In this document: positions 1-8,925 of the stretch, piece after piece
Layout: the number at the start of each line of letters is the position of its first letter
Numbering within the stretch: the first letter of the stretch is position 1
DNA from: Aquabacterium olei
Lineage (GTDB): Bacteria > Pseudomonadota > Gammaproteobacteria > Burkholderiales > Burkholderiaceae_C
Reading direction: 5' to 3'
NCBI RefSeq assembly: GCF_003100395.1
Contig: NZ_CP029211.1
Location: forward strand, 62,001 to 126,000
Length of the DNA: 64,000 bases
Translations under genes and position numbers: made by a program
The notes under the pieces: generated by a model
Told to the model about the DNA's origin: nothing
Seen by the model: the letters and a program-made list of their open reading frames with translations, nothing else
The model's database searches: none

Positions 1-533
1 CCCTCTTTCGACATGGCCTCGTTGAAACGCTGTAACTGCAGGGCATACCGCAGAGAGGTGTTGCGGCTCGCCAGCAGCGCCTGGTTCACCACGTCGAGTG
101 GCTGTGCCATCAGGGCATCGGACGTGGCCAGAAAGCGCTGAAGATCGTCCATGAGCACCAGGGCCTCTTCCAGCGCCTGGCGACGCTCCGCGTCCTTTTC
201 CCGTGCCAGCAGTTCCTGCAGCCGCTTGTTCTGCAAGGCCAGCCGCGCCTCCTGAATGCGTCGGAATGCGGGCCAATCTTCGGCTTGACGCAGCCCCTCC
301 CTGCGGGCGTTGATCTCCAGGGCAATCGTCTGGATGAGCTCAAGCGTCTCGGACGAGACCGCGTTGGCTTCGAAGGCTGCGCGGATCGTGGCCACATGCT
401 GGGCAGAGGCCGTCTGGTAGCCAGTGATGGCGACCTGATGGGAGTAGTAGTTCATGGCCGAGGCCAGGCCCAGCGTCAGCATCACGGGCCCGATCAACAG
501 GGCGAGCAGCCTCCAGCGGCGGGGAATGTGCAA
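1..533 (-). CDS. Sensor histidine kinase, N-terminal part (runs off the left edge)
   Basis: This is the amino-terminal portion of a membrane sensor protein; the rest lies outside the window. The reading frame opens with a short basic stretch (RRLHIPRRWR) and one membrane segment (LLALLIGPVMLTLGLA), followed by about 130 residues that look like a helical periplasmic sensor domain rich in Glu, Gln and Leu. No catalytic domain is visible here. The TTG start at 533 was chosen because GGAGAG lies just upstream and because it follows the stop of the HD-GYP response regulator by 11 bases; a CTG overlapping that stop is a less likely alternative. The pairing with a response regulator argues for a histidine kinase, but a chemoreceptor-like or GGDEF sensor is not excluded. 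Confidence 0.6.
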   Translation of the reverse strand, partial: MHIPRRWRLLALLIGPVMLTLGLASAMNYYSHQVAITGYQTASAQHVATIRAAFEANAVSSETLELIQTIALEINARREGLRQAEDWPAFRRIQEARLALQNKRLQELLAREKDAERRQALEEALVLMDDLQRFLATSDALMAQPLDVVNQALLASRNTSLRYALQLQRFNEAMSKE

Positions 534-544
534 GCGTCTCTCCG

Positions 545-1699
545 TCAGGCGGCTGCAGGGTGCTCGTCGTCGGCGAAGTGACGCGCGACCTCGGCAAACT
601 GGTCGACCAGTTCAACAAAGGCATCCACCACATCGGGATCGAAGTGTCGCCCCCGTTCGTCGCGGATCATGGCCACGGCCCGCGCCAGCGGCATGGGCTC
701 CTTGTACGGGCGGCGCGAGATCAGGGCATCGAACACATCGGCCAGCGCCATCAGCCGGCCGGGCAGCGGAATCTCATCGCCCCGCAGGCCCTTGGGGTAG
801 CCGCTGCCGTCCCACCGCTCGTGGTGGCTTTCGGCCATCTGCGCGGCGGTTTCCAGGAAGGCAAAGGGCTCCCCTGGCGCGTCGGGGCGGGCAAAGCGCA
901 CGCGGCCCACGGCCTCGCGCAACGCTTCGGCGCCCAGCGCCGCATGGGTCTTCATCACCGTCCATTCTTCCGGCGTGAGCTTGCCCGGCTTGAGCAGGAT
1001 GTGGTCGGGGATGCCGACCTTGCCGATGTCGTGCAGCGGCGCACATTGGGCAATGCGATCGCGCAGCGCGGCATCCTCCAAGGCCTCGGCAAACCGCGGC
1101 TTCTGCTTGAGTCGTTCCAACAGCAGCGTGATGTAGGCCTGCGTGCGGCGCAGGTGGTTGCCGGTTTCGTTGTCTCGTTTCTCGGCCAGCGTGGCCAGCG
1201 CCATCAGGGTCACTTCTTTGACCCGCTCGTTCTCGGCCGTGCGACGGCGCACTTCGGCATCCAGAAAGGCGTTCTGGTCCGCCAGCCGATCGCGGGCGCG
1301 CTTGAGTTCAAGATGCGAGCGGACGCGCGCCAGCAGCAACGCGGGCTTGTAGGGCTTCGTCACGTAGTCCACGGCCCCGAGGCTCAGCCCCATCTCCTCT
1401 TCTTCGGCGGCGTCCAGCGCCGTCACAAAGATGACCGGGATGTCCTGCGTGCGGGGTGATTGCTTGAGTGCACGCAGCACCGAGTAGCCGTCCATGCCGG
1501 GCATCATGATGTCGAGCAGGATGAGCGCCGGCACCGGGTCCAGATCGGCCACTTCCAGCGCCCGCGCGCCGCTGTTGGCCACCCGGACGCTGTAGGCGGG
1601 GCGCAGCAGGTCGCCCAGGACACGAAGGTTTTCATGCGCGTCGTCGACGATGAGGATGCATGGACGAGGTTCGTCCGCCCCGGCTTCGGTGTTCGTCAT
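545..1699 (-). CDS. Response regulator with HD-GYP cyclic-di-GMP phosphodiesterase domain
   Basis: A 384-residue two-domain protein. Residues about 13-130 form a receiver: acidic pair D19-D20 (LIVDD), phospho-acceptor D63 ([10 protein letters not shown]) and a lysine in VTKPYKP. A coiled linker leads to an HD-GYP domain with [10 protein letters not shown] and [11 protein letters not shown], the two signature motifs of c-di-GMP-hydrolysing HD-GYP enzymes. The frame is open further upstream, but the ATG at 1699 is preceded by GGAGGG, so I start there. It probably forms a two-component pair with the membrane sensor encoded directly downstream. By family knowledge it would lower c-di-GMP; the c-di-GMP-binding cellulose synthase in the same window is a possible but unproven target. 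Confidence 0.92.
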   Translation of the reverse strand: MTNTEAGADEPRPCILIVDDAHENLRVLGDLLRPAYSVRVANSGARALEVADLDPVPALILLDIMMPGMDGYSVLRALKQSPRTQDIPVIFVTALDAAEEEEMGLSLGAVDYVTKPYKPALLLARVRSHLELKRARDRLADQNAFLDAEVRRRTAENERVKEVTLMALATLAEKRDNETGNHLRRTQAYITLLLERLKQKPRFAEALEDAALRDRIAQCAPLHDIGKVGIPDHILLKPGKLTPEEWTVMKTHAALGAEALREAVGRVRFARPDAPGEPFAFLETAAQMAESHHERWDGSGYPKGLRGDEIPLPGRLMALADVFDALISRRPYKEPMPLARAVAMIRDERGRHFDPDVVDAFVELVDQFAEVARHFADDEHPAAA

Positions 1700-1817
1700 C
1701 GACCCTCCGTGACCAGCATGGTCCGCGCCCTCCGGTGATGACAGCACAGAGAGCTCGACAGTTGTGTACGGAGGTTAACCGATAAGTAACAAATTGCGAA
1801 CGCGGCGTTTCCCGGTG

Positions 1818-2246
1818 TCAGAAGGTGATGCGGACCGACGCGGCGCTTCTGTTTGCCTCACCGTGGTAGACCGCTTCGATGTTGTTGCCGTCCGGGTCCA
1901 GCACGAAGGCGGCGTAGTAGCCGGGGTGGTAGGGGCGCTCTCCGGGGGCGCCGTTGTCGCGGCCGCCATGCGCCAGTGCCGCCGCGTGGAACGCCTGCAC
2001 CATGGCACGGTCACGAGCCTGGAACGCCAGGTGATGCCGTCCGGTGAGTGCGCCTTGCGCCGCGGCGCTCTCGGCCGTTGAAACAAACAGCTCGTCCGCC
2101 CAGAAGTAGTCGTCGGCCTCGCCTCCGAGCGGGATGCCCAGTGCCCCCAGGACCGCCTCGTAGAACACCTTGCTGGCCGGCAGATCCTGTACAACGAGTT
2201 GAATGTGATCAATCAGCCGGCCGCGATGCAGTTCCTGCGTTTCCAT
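1818..2246 (-). CDS. VOC (glyoxalase/bleomycin-resistance) family protein
   Basis: A 142-residue single-domain protein with the typical vicinal-oxygen-chelate layout: an N-terminal strand with a metal-type His (IDHIQLVVQDL), a central GRHHLAFQARD strand, and a C-terminal YYAAFVLDPDGNNIEAVYH motif with the last metal-ligand-like Glu. This C-terminal pattern (FxxDPDGxxIE) is common in lyases and dioxygenase-like VOC proteins of unknown substrate. The ATG at 2246 has AGGAG upstream. It is divergent from the DUF1810 gene, so the roughly 57 bases between them should hold both promoters. No substrate can be assigned from sequence. Confidence 0.85.
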   Translation of the reverse strand: METQELHRGRLIDHIQLVVQDLPASKVFYEAVLGALGIPLGGEADDYFWADELFVSTAESAAAQGALTGRHHLAFQARDRAMVQAFHAAALAHGGRDNGAPGERPYHPGYYAAFVLDPDGNNIEAVYHGEANRSAASVRITF

Positions 2247-2303
2247 GGTGTGCTCCTGAGTGGGCATGAGTATGGGAGCGGCGGCCGAAAAGCGGAGGCG
2301 CTC

Positions 2304-2726
2304 ATGGCAACCGACCCGTATGATCTCCAGCGATTCCTCGACGCGCAAGAGCACAGCTACGCTTCTGCTCTGGCAGAACTGCGCGCCGGCCGCAAGCGCT
2401 CGCACTGGATGTGGTACATCCTGCCGCAACTGCGGGGCCTGGGACACAGCGAGATGGCCTGGCGATATGGCATTTCCGGGCTGCCCGAGGCCGAGGCGTA
2501 TTTGAATCACCCGCAGTTGGGCCCTCGGCTCATCGAGTGTGTCGAGGCCGCGCTCACGCACAAGGCCACCTCGCCCGTGGCGATCTTTGGGGACATCGAC
2601 GCAAGGAAGTTTCACTCCTGCGTCACGCTCTTCGCCGCGGTCAGCCCGGCCGGCTCGTGCTTCCATGAAGCGTTGGGGCAGTGGTTTGCGGGCGAGCGCG
2701 ATGGGAACGCTTTGGTGTTAAGGTGA
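2304..2726 (+). CDS. DUF1810 family protein
   Basis: A 140-residue soluble protein matching the DUF1810 pattern from end to end: DLQRFLDAQ near the N-terminus, then the HWMWYILPQLRGLG motif, a YGISG stretch and a C-terminal FHSCVTLFAAV segment. The biochemical function of the family is not known to me. The ATG at 2304 is preceded by CGGAGG; an upstream in-frame ATG at 2199 would overlap the divergent VOC gene and lacks family similarity. Length agrees with the family, so the gene looks intact. Confidence 0.88.
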   Translation: MATDPYDLQRFLDAQEHSYASALAELRAGRKRSHWMWYILPQLRGLGHSEMAWRYGISGLPEAEAYLNHPQLGPRLIECVEAALTHKATSPVAIFGDIDARKFHSCVTLFAAVSPAGSCFHEALGQWFAGERDGNALVLR

Positions 2727-2755
2727 ACGGACAGACCATTCAGAAAGCACCCGCC

Positions 2756-2908
2756 ATGGCCAAGCCCAATTACCAGTTCGAAAAGCGGCAGCGCGAACAG
2801 CAGAAGAAGCTGAAGAAGGCCGAGAAGGCCCAGCGCAAGGCGCATGCCGAACCGGCAGCGCCATCGCCCGACATGCCTGCCCCTCAGGGTGAGCCCCTGC
2901 CTGGTTGA
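2756..2908 (+). CDS. Small lysine-rich cytoplasmic protein
   Basis: A 50-residue protein starting MAKPNYQFEKRQRE, with a Lys/Gln/Glu-rich helix in the first half and a Pro/Ala-rich tail. Short proteins starting this way are recurrent in Burkholderiales genomes, where they remain hypothetical. The ATG at 2756 is taken as the start because the similarity to such proteins begins exactly there; the frame is open upstream but overlaps the DUF1810 gene. No function is proposed. Its neighbour is another very short basic protein in the same direction. Confidence 0.6.
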   Translation: MAKPNYQFEKRQREQQKKLKKAEKAQRKAHAEPAAPSPDMPAPQGEPLPG

Positions 2909-2948
2909 GCCCCCGGACGCGAGGCCACACCTTCAAGAGGACCACAAC

Positions 2949-3095
2949 ATGCCCAAAGGCGAACAGCGCAGCAACAAGATGGCCAAGAAGCCCAAGAAGG
3001 ACACCAGTCCTCCGAAGGAATCGACCGGCACGTCCACCCGGCCCATGGCGCCAACCACGTCCGTGCTGCCCAAGGGCAAGTTGAAGAACAAGTAA
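2949..3095 (+). CDS. Small basic low-complexity protein
   Basis: A 48-residue protein (MPKGEQRSNKMAKKPKKD...) ending in KGKLKNK, rich in Lys, Pro, Ser and Thr and probably disordered. AGAGGA lies 8 bases before the ATG. Similar tiny 'MPKGEQRSNKEAKKPKK' proteins are frequent in Burkholderiales and uncharacterised. It follows the other small basic gene by 40 bases and may share its transcript. Nucleic-acid binding is conceivable from charge alone, but that is speculation. Confidence 0.6.
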   Translation: MPKGEQRSNKMAKKPKKDTSPPKESTGTSTRPMAPTTSVLPKGKLKNK

Positions 3096-3120
3096 GGATC
3101 ATCCCATTCGCCCCACTCCC

Positions 3121-3390
3121 TTGACCGCCGCGCTGGCCGGCGTCATTGCTGCACTCGCATGGCCCTTTCTGTGGGCCCGGTTCGGCGGCCCGACGGCCGC
3201 AGGCGGCGTCGAACTGATTGTGTCCACCCTGCTGGTCATCGCATTGCCGGCCCATGCTTTCGTGGTCGGCTTCGGTCGCCCCGCCGAGTCGTCGGGGCGC
3301 ACGCTCGACACCGCGCTGCTCAAGCGCGTCGGCGTGTGGCTGCTCGCTGCGGCGGCCACCGTGGTCCTGCGTGGCGCTCTGGGGTTGTAA
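3121..3390 (+). CDS. Small hypothetical membrane protein with non-ATG start
   Basis: About 89 residues with three predicted membrane segments: LAGVIAALAWPFLWARFG, VELIVSTLLVIALPAHAFVVGF and VWLLAAAATVVLRGALGL. I do not recognise a family beyond 'hypothetical membrane protein'. No ATG is available: a TTG at 3121 is the first common start, but an in-frame ATT at 3106 sits 7 bases after AAGGA and would give the N-terminus M-RPTPLTAAL. The gene lies directly before the LysE-type exporter (10 bases apart), so the two are probably co-transcribed. Confidence 0.5.
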   Translation: MTAALAGVIAALAWPFLWARFGGPTAAGGVELIVSTLLVIALPAHAFVVGFGRPAESSGRTLDTALLKRVGVWLLAAAATVVLRGALGL

Positions 3391-3400
3391 CCTTCCCGCC

Positions 3401-4030
3401 ATGCTCACCCCCGATCAGTTCACTGCCTTTCTGTTCGCTGCCGTGCTGGTCACGGCCACGCCCGGTCCGGACAACCTGATGGTGCTGGGGCTGGGCATGT
3501 CGAAAGGCCGCCGCCAGGGTATGGTGTTCGGTCTGGGCTGTGCAGTGGGCTGCCTGAGTCACACCGCCCTGGCCGTGCTGGGCGTCAGTGCGCTGATTGC
3601 CGCTTCCCCGGTGGCCTTCACGGCTTTGAAGACGGGCGGCGGGCTGTACTTGATGTGGCTGGGCTGGCAGGCCTTGCGCAGCCGGGGCCCGACCCCTGTA
3701 CCGGGTGCCTCCGCGATGGATGACACCCCCTTGGGCCGTCTGTTCCTTAAGGGCATGCTGGCCAACGCGATCAACCCCAAGGTCGGGTTGTTCTTCCTGT
3801 CTTTCCTGCCGCAGTTCGTGGCGAAGGACCACGGTTCAGCGGCCGGCCAGATCGGGGCGCTGGGCCTCGTGTTCACCTTGCAGGCCGCCGTGCTGTTCGG
3901 CGCGCTGGGCTACTTTGCCGGGCGCGTGGGCCAGTGGCTGGCCAGACGCCCGCAAGTCGGCCCGTGGCTGGACCGTGTGGCAGGCGGCGTCTTCATGGCG
4001 CTCGGCCTGCGGCTGGTGGTGGCGCGCTGA
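3401..4030 (+). CDS. LysE/RhtB family amino-acid exporter
   Basis: A 209-residue inner-membrane protein of usual family length, with six hydrophobic segments. The diagnostic N-terminal motif ATPGPDNLMVLG and the mid-protein NPKVGLFFLSFLPQF are both present and characteristic of RhtB/LysE exporters of amino acids such as homoserine, threonine or leucine. The actual substrate cannot be told. It converges on arsA with only 4 bases between stop codons, so any terminator there must lie within coding sequence. Confidence 0.93.
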   Translation: MLTPDQFTAFLFAAVLVTATPGPDNLMVLGLGMSKGRRQGMVFGLGCAVGCLSHTALAVLGVSALIAASPVAFTALKTGGGLYLMWLGWQALRSRGPTPVPGASAMDDTPLGRLFLKGMLANAINPKVGLFFLSFLPQFVAKDHGSAAGQIGALGLVFTLQAAVLFGALGYFAGRVGQWLARRPQVGPWLDRVAGGVFMALGLRLVVAR

Positions 4031-4034
4031 GCGT

Positions 4035-5792
4035 TCAGACGCGCAGCAATTGCTGAAGCCCTTCGACGCCCACCGGCGGCTCGGCCGTCCACGGCACGAC
4101 AAACACCTCACGCGCCAGACCGTCGGCGATGCGGGCCATCTGCTTGCGCTCGCCTGCGAGGCGCGCGGTCAGGAGCGGGTCGCGCGTGCCGGCAGCCAGA
4201 ATCGAGCGGTTGACGACCCAGGCATAAGGCTCGATCTTCGCCCGCCGAAGGTCGGTCTGCAACGCGGCGGCCTGTGAAACGGGCGTCGTCTCGGGCAGCG
4301 TCACGAGGATGATGCGCGTGTACTGCGGATCCTGCAGCCGCATCAGCGGTGTGATGAGGTGTGCAGCCCCGCCGCTGCCCTCGAATTCGCGGGTCATCTG
4401 CCGGTGATAAGCCCCGGTGGCATCCATCAGCAGCAGCGAATGGCCTGTCGGTGCGGTGTCCAGCACAACGAATGCGCTGCGGGCCGACGCGACCGTGCGT
4501 GAAAAGGCATGGAACACCGCCACCTCTTCGGTGCACGGCGACTGCAGGTCCTCCAGCATCAACGCCCGCTCGTCGTCGCTCAGGCCGGCCCCGCGGCTCG
4601 CCATGATCTTGTCGATGTAGCGATGCGTTTCGGCCTTGGGATCGATCCGGCTGACGTCCAGCCCCGGCAACTGGCCATCGAGCGTGCTGGCGAGGTGGGC
4701 GGCCGGGTCGGTTGTGCTCAGGTGCACGGCATGGCCTCGCTGCACCAGGCCTACGGCCAGTGCGGCCGCCAGCGTCGTCTTGCCCACCCCACCCTTGCCC
4801 ATGACCATGATGAGGCCCTTGCCGGCGGTGGCCAGATCGTCCACCAGGCGCTGCAGGGGCGCGGCGAGCAGCGAGGTGTCTGCTGGCACGGCCGTGGGTT
4901 GCAGAGCCTGCGCGGCGGCGTCGTCCAGCAGGGCGCGCAGGGCAGGCACCCCCACGGTGTCGAAGGCGCGCAGCGGCACCGAGGCCCGCGGCAGCGCTTG
5001 CAGGGCCGCCGGCATGTCGGCCAGCGCGGCGTGACCCCACGCTTCCATCGCTTGGGCGATGGGGTCGTCGGCGATGCTGGCCCGGAACACGCCATTGATC
5101 GCCAGCATCTGGCGCTGCAATCCCAGCGCGTTCAGTTCGACAGAAGTCCGGCCGGCCTCTTGCAGGGCGCCCTTCTCCGGGCGCGTGACCAACACCACCA
5201 TGGTCTGCGCCGGGTCGGTCAGCGCGGCCAGTGCGGCATTGAAGCGGGCTTCCTGCATCTTCAGGCCCGAGTGCGGGCCCAGGCACGAGGCGCCCCGGTC
5301 GTTGTCCTTCAGGAAGCCGCTCCAGGCCTTGGGCAGGCTGAGCAGCCGCAAGGTGTGGCCCGTGGGCGCCGTGTCGAACACGACGTGGTCGAAGTCGGCG
5401 GCATCGCCGGCCAGCAGGCTCGAAAACTCGTCGAAGGCGGCGATCTCGGTGGTGCAGGCGCCGGAAAGCTGCTCGCGCACCGTGGTGCGGGCCTCGTCGG
5501 TGGTGTCGTCGCCCATCTGCGCGATCACGCGCCTGCGGTAGGCTTCGGCCGCCTCATCCGGGTCGATGTTCAGCACGGACAGGCCGGGCACGGCGGGCAC
5601 CGGCGTCGGCGTGTTGCGCAAGGGCACGCCCAGCATCTCGTCGAGGTTGGAGGCCGCGTCGGTGCTGACCAGCAGGACGCGCAGGCCACGGTCAGCCAGC
5701 TGGATGGCGGTGGCGGTGGACAGCGAGGTCTTACCCACGCCGCCCTTGCCGGTGAAGAAGACGAATCGGGTGGGTTGGTCGAACAGTGTCAC
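4035..5792 (-). CDS. arsA: Arsenical pump-driving ATPase ArsA (two-domain)
   Basis: A 585-residue tandem ATPase matching the full-length A1-A2 form of ArsA. Each half carries a deviant Walker A motif (GKGGVGKTS at 15-23 and GKGGVGKTT near 333) and a DTAPTGH signature. The metalloid-site cysteines are conserved: C113 in SGACTTE, C170 in ASCLGPHSG, and the second-half cysteine in SPCTEE. By family knowledge ArsA hydrolyses ATP to energise As(III)/Sb(III) extrusion through ArsB, taking the metalloid from ArsD. Neither arsB, acr3 nor arsD is visible in this window, so its partner must lie elsewhere. It is the last gene of arsC-arsH-arsA. Confidence 0.96.
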   Translation of the reverse strand: MTLFDQPTRFVFFTGKGGVGKTSLSTATAIQLADRGLRVLLVSTDAASNLDEMLGVPLRNTPTPVPAVPGLSVLNIDPDEAAEAYRRRVIAQMGDDTTDEARTTVREQLSGACTTEIAAFDEFSSLLAGDAADFDHVVFDTAPTGHTLRLLSLPKAWSGFLKDNDRGASCLGPHSGLKMQEARFNAALAALTDPAQTMVVLVTRPEKGALQEAGRTSVELNALGLQRQMLAINGVFRASIADDPIAQAMEAWGHAALADMPAALQALPRASVPLRAFDTVGVPALRALLDDAAAQALQPTAVPADTSLLAAPLQRLVDDLATAGKGLIMVMGKGGVGKTTLAAALAVGLVQRGHAVHLSTTDPAAHLASTLDGQLPGLDVSRIDPKAETHRYIDKIMASRGAGLSDDERALMLEDLQSPCTEEVAVFHAFSRTVASARSAFVVLDTAPTGHSLLLMDATGAYHRQMTREFEGSGGAAHLITPLMRLQDPQYTRIILVTLPETTPVSQAAALQTDLRRAKIEPYAWVVNRSILAAGTRDPLLTARLAGERKQMARIADGLAREVFVVPWTAEPPVGVEGLQQLLRV

Positions 5793-5809
5793 GTGCGGCT
5801 CCCTGCAGA

Positions 5810-6541
5810 TTACAGCGCGCGCTGGTTGACGCGGCGCATCAGTTCCTCGGCGGATTCCTTGCGTTCACTGTAGCGGTCGACCAGGTACGGTGCCATGTCG
5901 CGCGTCAACAAGGTGAACTTGACCAGCTCTTCCATGACGTCGACCACGCGGTCGAGGTAGCTAGAGGGCTTCATGCGGTTGTGCTCGTCGAACTCCATGA
6001 ACGCCTTGGCCACCGACGACTGGTTGGGGATGGTGAGCATCCGCATCCAGCGACCGAGCACCCGCATCTGGTTGACGGCATTGAAGGACTGCGACCCGCC
6101 GCACACCTGCATCACGGCGAGTGTCTTGCCTTGTGTGGGCCGCACCGCGCCTGTGTTCAGCGGGATCCAGTCGATCTGCGCCTTCATGATGCCCGTCATG
6201 GCCCCGTGGCGCTCGGGCGAGCACCACACCATGCCTTCGCACCAGAGGGTCAGCTCACGGAGTTCCTGCACCTTGGGATGGGTGTCCGGAGCGTCGTCCG
6301 GCAACGGCAGTCCGCTCGGATTGAAGATGCGGACTTCGGCGCCCATGGCGCGCAGCAGTCGCGCCGCTTCCTCGGTCAGCAGGCGGCTGAAGGCTCGCTC
6401 ACGCAGTGAGCCATACAACATCAGGATGCGCGGCGGATGGGCCGACGGCGTGCTGGCCCGCAACATGGCCGGATCCGGCACGCGGAAGTGCTCTGCTGCG
6501 ATCTGCGGCAGGTCGCTGAGATCAGGCGTGGCGTCAGACAC
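5810..6541 (-). CDS. arsH: Organoarsenical oxidase / NADPH-dependent FMN reductase ArsH
   Basis: A 243-residue flavodoxin-fold protein. The FMN phosphate-binding loop reads [10 protein letters not shown] and the conserved ArsH segments [17 protein letters not shown] and [13 protein letters not shown] are all present. ArsH proteins are NADPH:FMN oxidoreductases that oxidise trivalent methyl- and aryl-arsenicals and protect against oxidative stress. The start overlaps the end of arsC by 8 bases, suggesting translational coupling, and arsA follows 17 bases downstream. Length and motifs indicate an intact gene. Confidence 0.96.
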   Translation of the reverse strand: MSDATPDLSDLPQIAAEHFRVPDPAMLRASTPSAHPPRILMLYGSLRERAFSRLLTEEAARLLRAMGAEVRIFNPSGLPLPDDAPDTHPKVQELRELTLWCEGMVWCSPERHGAMTGIMKAQIDWIPLNTGAVRPTQGKTLAVMQVCGGSQSFNAVNQMRVLGRWMRMLTIPNQSSVAKAFMEFDEHNRMKPSSYLDRVVDVMEELVKFTLLTRDMAPYLVDRYSERKESAEELMRRVNQRAL

Positions 6542-6959
6542 GGCGTTGACCTTGCGCGTCGATCACCACTTCCCCGTCCTCCTTGCTGAACGGGCCCTGT
6601 TGCGGTTGGTGAAGGATGTCGAGCACCTTCTCGGAGGGCCGGCACAGCGCAGTGCCCTTCGGCGTGACGACGATCGGGCGGTTGATGAGAATGGGGTGCG
6701 CCACCATGAAATCGATCAGCTCGTCGTCGGACCACTTCGGGTCGGCCAGGCCGAGGGCATCGTAGACCTCGCCCTTGTTGCGCAGGACGTCGCGCACGGC
6801 CACGCCGCAGTCGGCGATGAGCTGGACGAGTTCAGCCCGTGTCGGCGGGGTGTCGAGGTAGTGAATGACCCGGGGCTCGATGCCCGCGTTGCGGATCAGC
6901 GCCAGGGTGTTGCGGGACGTGCCGCACTGCGGGTTGTGGTAAATCGTGGTGTCGCTCAT
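6534..6959 (-). CDS. arsC: Glutaredoxin-dependent arsenate reductase ArsC
   Basis: A 141-residue protein with the catalytic motif [10 protein letters not shown] (Cys12), as in the plasmid R773-type enzyme. The region [11 protein letters not shown] holds one of the arginines that shape the active site. It reduces As(V) to As(III) using glutathione and glutaredoxin. It is the first gene of the minus-strand ars operon. Its ATG lies only 40 bases from the divergent bcsZ start, so the two promoters must overlap. No ArsR gene or obvious ArsR operator is seen next to it. Confidence 0.95.
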   Translation of the reverse strand: MSDTTIYHNPQCGTSRNTLALIRNAGIEPRVIHYLDTPPTRAELVQLIADCGVAVRDVLRNKGEVYDALGLADPKWSDDELIDFMVAHPILINRPIVVTPKGTALCRPSEKVLDILHQPQQGPFSKEDGEVVIDAQGQRRV

Positions 6960-6999
6960 GGCTCGATTGTCTTTCTTTGCTGCCTGAATCACTGGTCCA

Positions 7000-8196
7000 A
7001 TGGCTCTCATGTTCACGCGCCGCGCGCTCCTGCAACTGGGCCTGGCTTTGCCGGGGGCTGCTGCTGCGTCGCGCACGGGTCTTTCTGCGTCCTGGCCGCA
7101 GTGGGAGGCCTACGCCGCAGCGTTCATCCAGCGCGACGGCCGGGTGATCGATGACCAGCACGCCACACGATACACAACATCGGAAGGACAGGCCTACAGC
7201 CTGTTTTTTGCGCTGGTGGCGGGGGATCGGACCCGGTTCGAGACCTTGCTCGACTGGACGCGGGACCACCTGGCGGGGGGCGACCTGGGCGCCCGCCTGC
7301 CGGGCTGGCGGTGGGGCCGCCACGACGATGGGCAATGGGGGCTGGTGGATGCGAACGCGGCAAGCGATGCAGACCTCTGGTTGGCCTACGCGCTGCTGGA
7401 AGCCGGCCGGCTGTGGCGCGAGCCAGGGTGGCGCCGCCTGGGGCGCCGTGTGCTCGCGCTGAGCGTCGAGGCAGAGGTCGTCCGGGCGGGCGGCCTGACG
7501 GTCCTCCTGCCCGGGCCGCTGGGCTTCCGGCTGGATGAGGACACCGTGCGGCTCAACCCCAGCTACCTCGTGCTTCCGCAACTGCGGCGCTTTGCGGCCG
7601 AGCAGCCTGATGGACCGTGGCGCGATCTGGCATTCGATACGGTGCGCTGCGTGCAGGGCGCGGCACCACGGGGTCTGGCCCCGGATTGGGTGCGCTTGCG
7701 CGCCGGGCGCTGGCTGCCGGACAGCACCGCCCCCGATGTCGGCAGCTATGACGCCATTCGCTGCTACCTTTGGGCGGGGCTGACGCATGCAGGCGACCCA
7801 CTGCGGGCGCCGTTGCTGGCCTCGCTGCGAGGGATGGCGGGCGTGATCCGGGCACGAGGTGGCGTGCCGCCTCAGCACGTGAACGTACGCGATGGCACAG
7901 GCAGCGGGACCGCGCCCTCCGGCTTTGCGGCAGCGCTGCTGCCCTGCTTTCATGCGCTGGGCGACGCAGCTCAGGCGCAGGCGATGGCGGCCATTGTGAA
8001 CGCCGCGCGGACGGCCAGACAGGGGCCGGCGGGTGCGCTGCCTGATGCGGTGGCACCATCTGCCCGATTGCTGGCGCAGCCGGAGCAGCCGCCCACCTAC
8101 TACGACCAGGTGCTGGCCTTGTTCGGTACGGGCTTCATGGCACGCCGCTATGGCTTCCGAGCCGATGGCAGCTTGTGGACCGTTTGGCGGTCGTGA
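7000..8196 (+). CDS. bcsZ: Cellulose-synthase-associated endoglucanase BcsZ (GH8)
   Basis: A 398-residue secreted glycoside hydrolase of family 8. The catalytic acid region TSEGQAYSLFFAL, the DANAASDADLW segment and GSYDAIRCYLW match BcsZ/CelC enzymes, which trim cellulose in the periplasm during its synthesis. The N-terminus (FTRRALLQLGLALPGAAAA) looks like a Tat signal because of the twin arginine; a start at the second ATG (7009) is equally possible. Unusually it is not in the bcsAB operon but convergent to it, its stop being 3 bases from the stop of the bcsS-like gene, and it starts back-to-back with arsC. Confidence 0.93.
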   Translation: MALMFTRRALLQLGLALPGAAAASRTGLSASWPQWEAYAAAFIQRDGRVIDDQHATRYTTSEGQAYSLFFALVAGDRTRFETLLDWTRDHLAGGDLGARLPGWRWGRHDDGQWGLVDANAASDADLWLAYALLEAGRLWREPGWRRLGRRVLALSVEAEVVRAGGLTVLLPGPLGFRLDEDTVRLNPSYLVLPQLRRFAAEQPDGPWRDLAFDTVRCVQGAAPRGLAPDWVRLRAGRWLPDSTAPDVGSYDAIRCYLWAGLTHAGDPLRAPLLASLRGMAGVIRARGGVPPQHVNVRDGTGSGTAPSGFAAALLPCFHALGDAAQAQAMAAIVNAARTARQGPAGALPDAVAPSARLLAQPEQPPTYYDQVLALFGTGFMARRYGFRADGSLWTVWRS

Positions 8197-8199
8197 GCA

Positions 8200-8925
8200 T
8201 CAGGGCACCCACGACATGCCAAAGGTGAGGTAAGTCCCCGTGCGGCCGTCCCGGTCTCGCTGCTGGCCTGCGCTGAACGTGGTCTGGACCCCGTGATCCC
8301 AGTTGCGCCCGATCACCACACCAGCAGCGGCATCGGCATAGCGCCGTCCTGCCTGGTAGGCCGCTTCTGCCCCGGCCACCCAGGCGCCACCGACCGGTCG
8401 GTGGCCTCTCAGTCGGACATGGTGGTCGCGGGGCCCCAGGCTGTACGCCGCTCTGGCTTCGAGCGTCCAGCCATCCGCAAGCTGTTGAATCAGCGCCGCC
8501 TGCGGCGACACCGAAGCCCGGGTGCCTTCCACGCTGTCGTCGAGCCCTTGGGGGTCGAGCCGGCTGTGCCGCGCGCCCACGGCCAGCGCCAGTTCGATCT
8601 GGCTTGATCCGGTCGACCATGCATGGCCGCGCGCGAACTCGATGCCGGGTGCATGCGCGTGCACTCGAACGCGCTGCCCGTTCTGCTCGGTGTCATAGCG
8701 ATAGCGCAGCATGCTGACCACAGCCCGCGAGAAGGGCCCGCTGCCGAGCAGCTGCCCGGCATCGAAGCGCACCGCGCCAGCGTAGGTGTAAGCGCTGCTG
8801 CCCGAGAACTGTGCGCCCCCGAAGGCCAGCCACGGTGCCTCTGCTGTCGCGGCAGACTGGGCCCGGGCTTCAGGGCTGCCCGCAGCAATGGCGGGGGCGA
8901 TCAGTGCAAGCACCAGCTTGTTCAT
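8200..8925 (-). CDS. bcsS: Predicted outer-membrane protein, BcsS-like cellulose biosynthesis protein
   Basis: A 241-residue protein with a signal peptide (MNKLVLALIAPAIAAG, cleavage near ARAQS) followed by alternating amphipathic strands ending in an aromatic-rich C-terminus (GTYLTFGMSWVP), as in a small outer-membrane beta-barrel. Segment types such as WLAFGGAQFSG and YTYAGAVRFD fit the BcsS family found beside bcsAB in some alpha- and betaproteobacteria; I assign the name from context plus architecture. Its ATG overlaps the bcsB stop by four bases (ATGA), so translation is coupled. It could supply or modify the outer-membrane exit normally provided by BcsC. Confidence 0.6.
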   Translation of the reverse strand: MNKLVLALIAPAIAAGSPEARAQSAATAEAPWLAFGGAQFSGSSAYTYAGAVRFDAGQLLGSGPFSRAVVSMLRYRYDTEQNGQRVRVHAHAPGIEFARGHAWSTGSSQIELALAVGARHSRLDPQGLDDSVEGTRASVSPQAALIQQLADGWTLEARAAYSLGPRDHHVRLRGHRPVGGAWVAGAEAAYQAGRRYADAAAGVVIGRNWDHGVQTTFSAGQQRDRDGRTGTYLTFGMSWVP

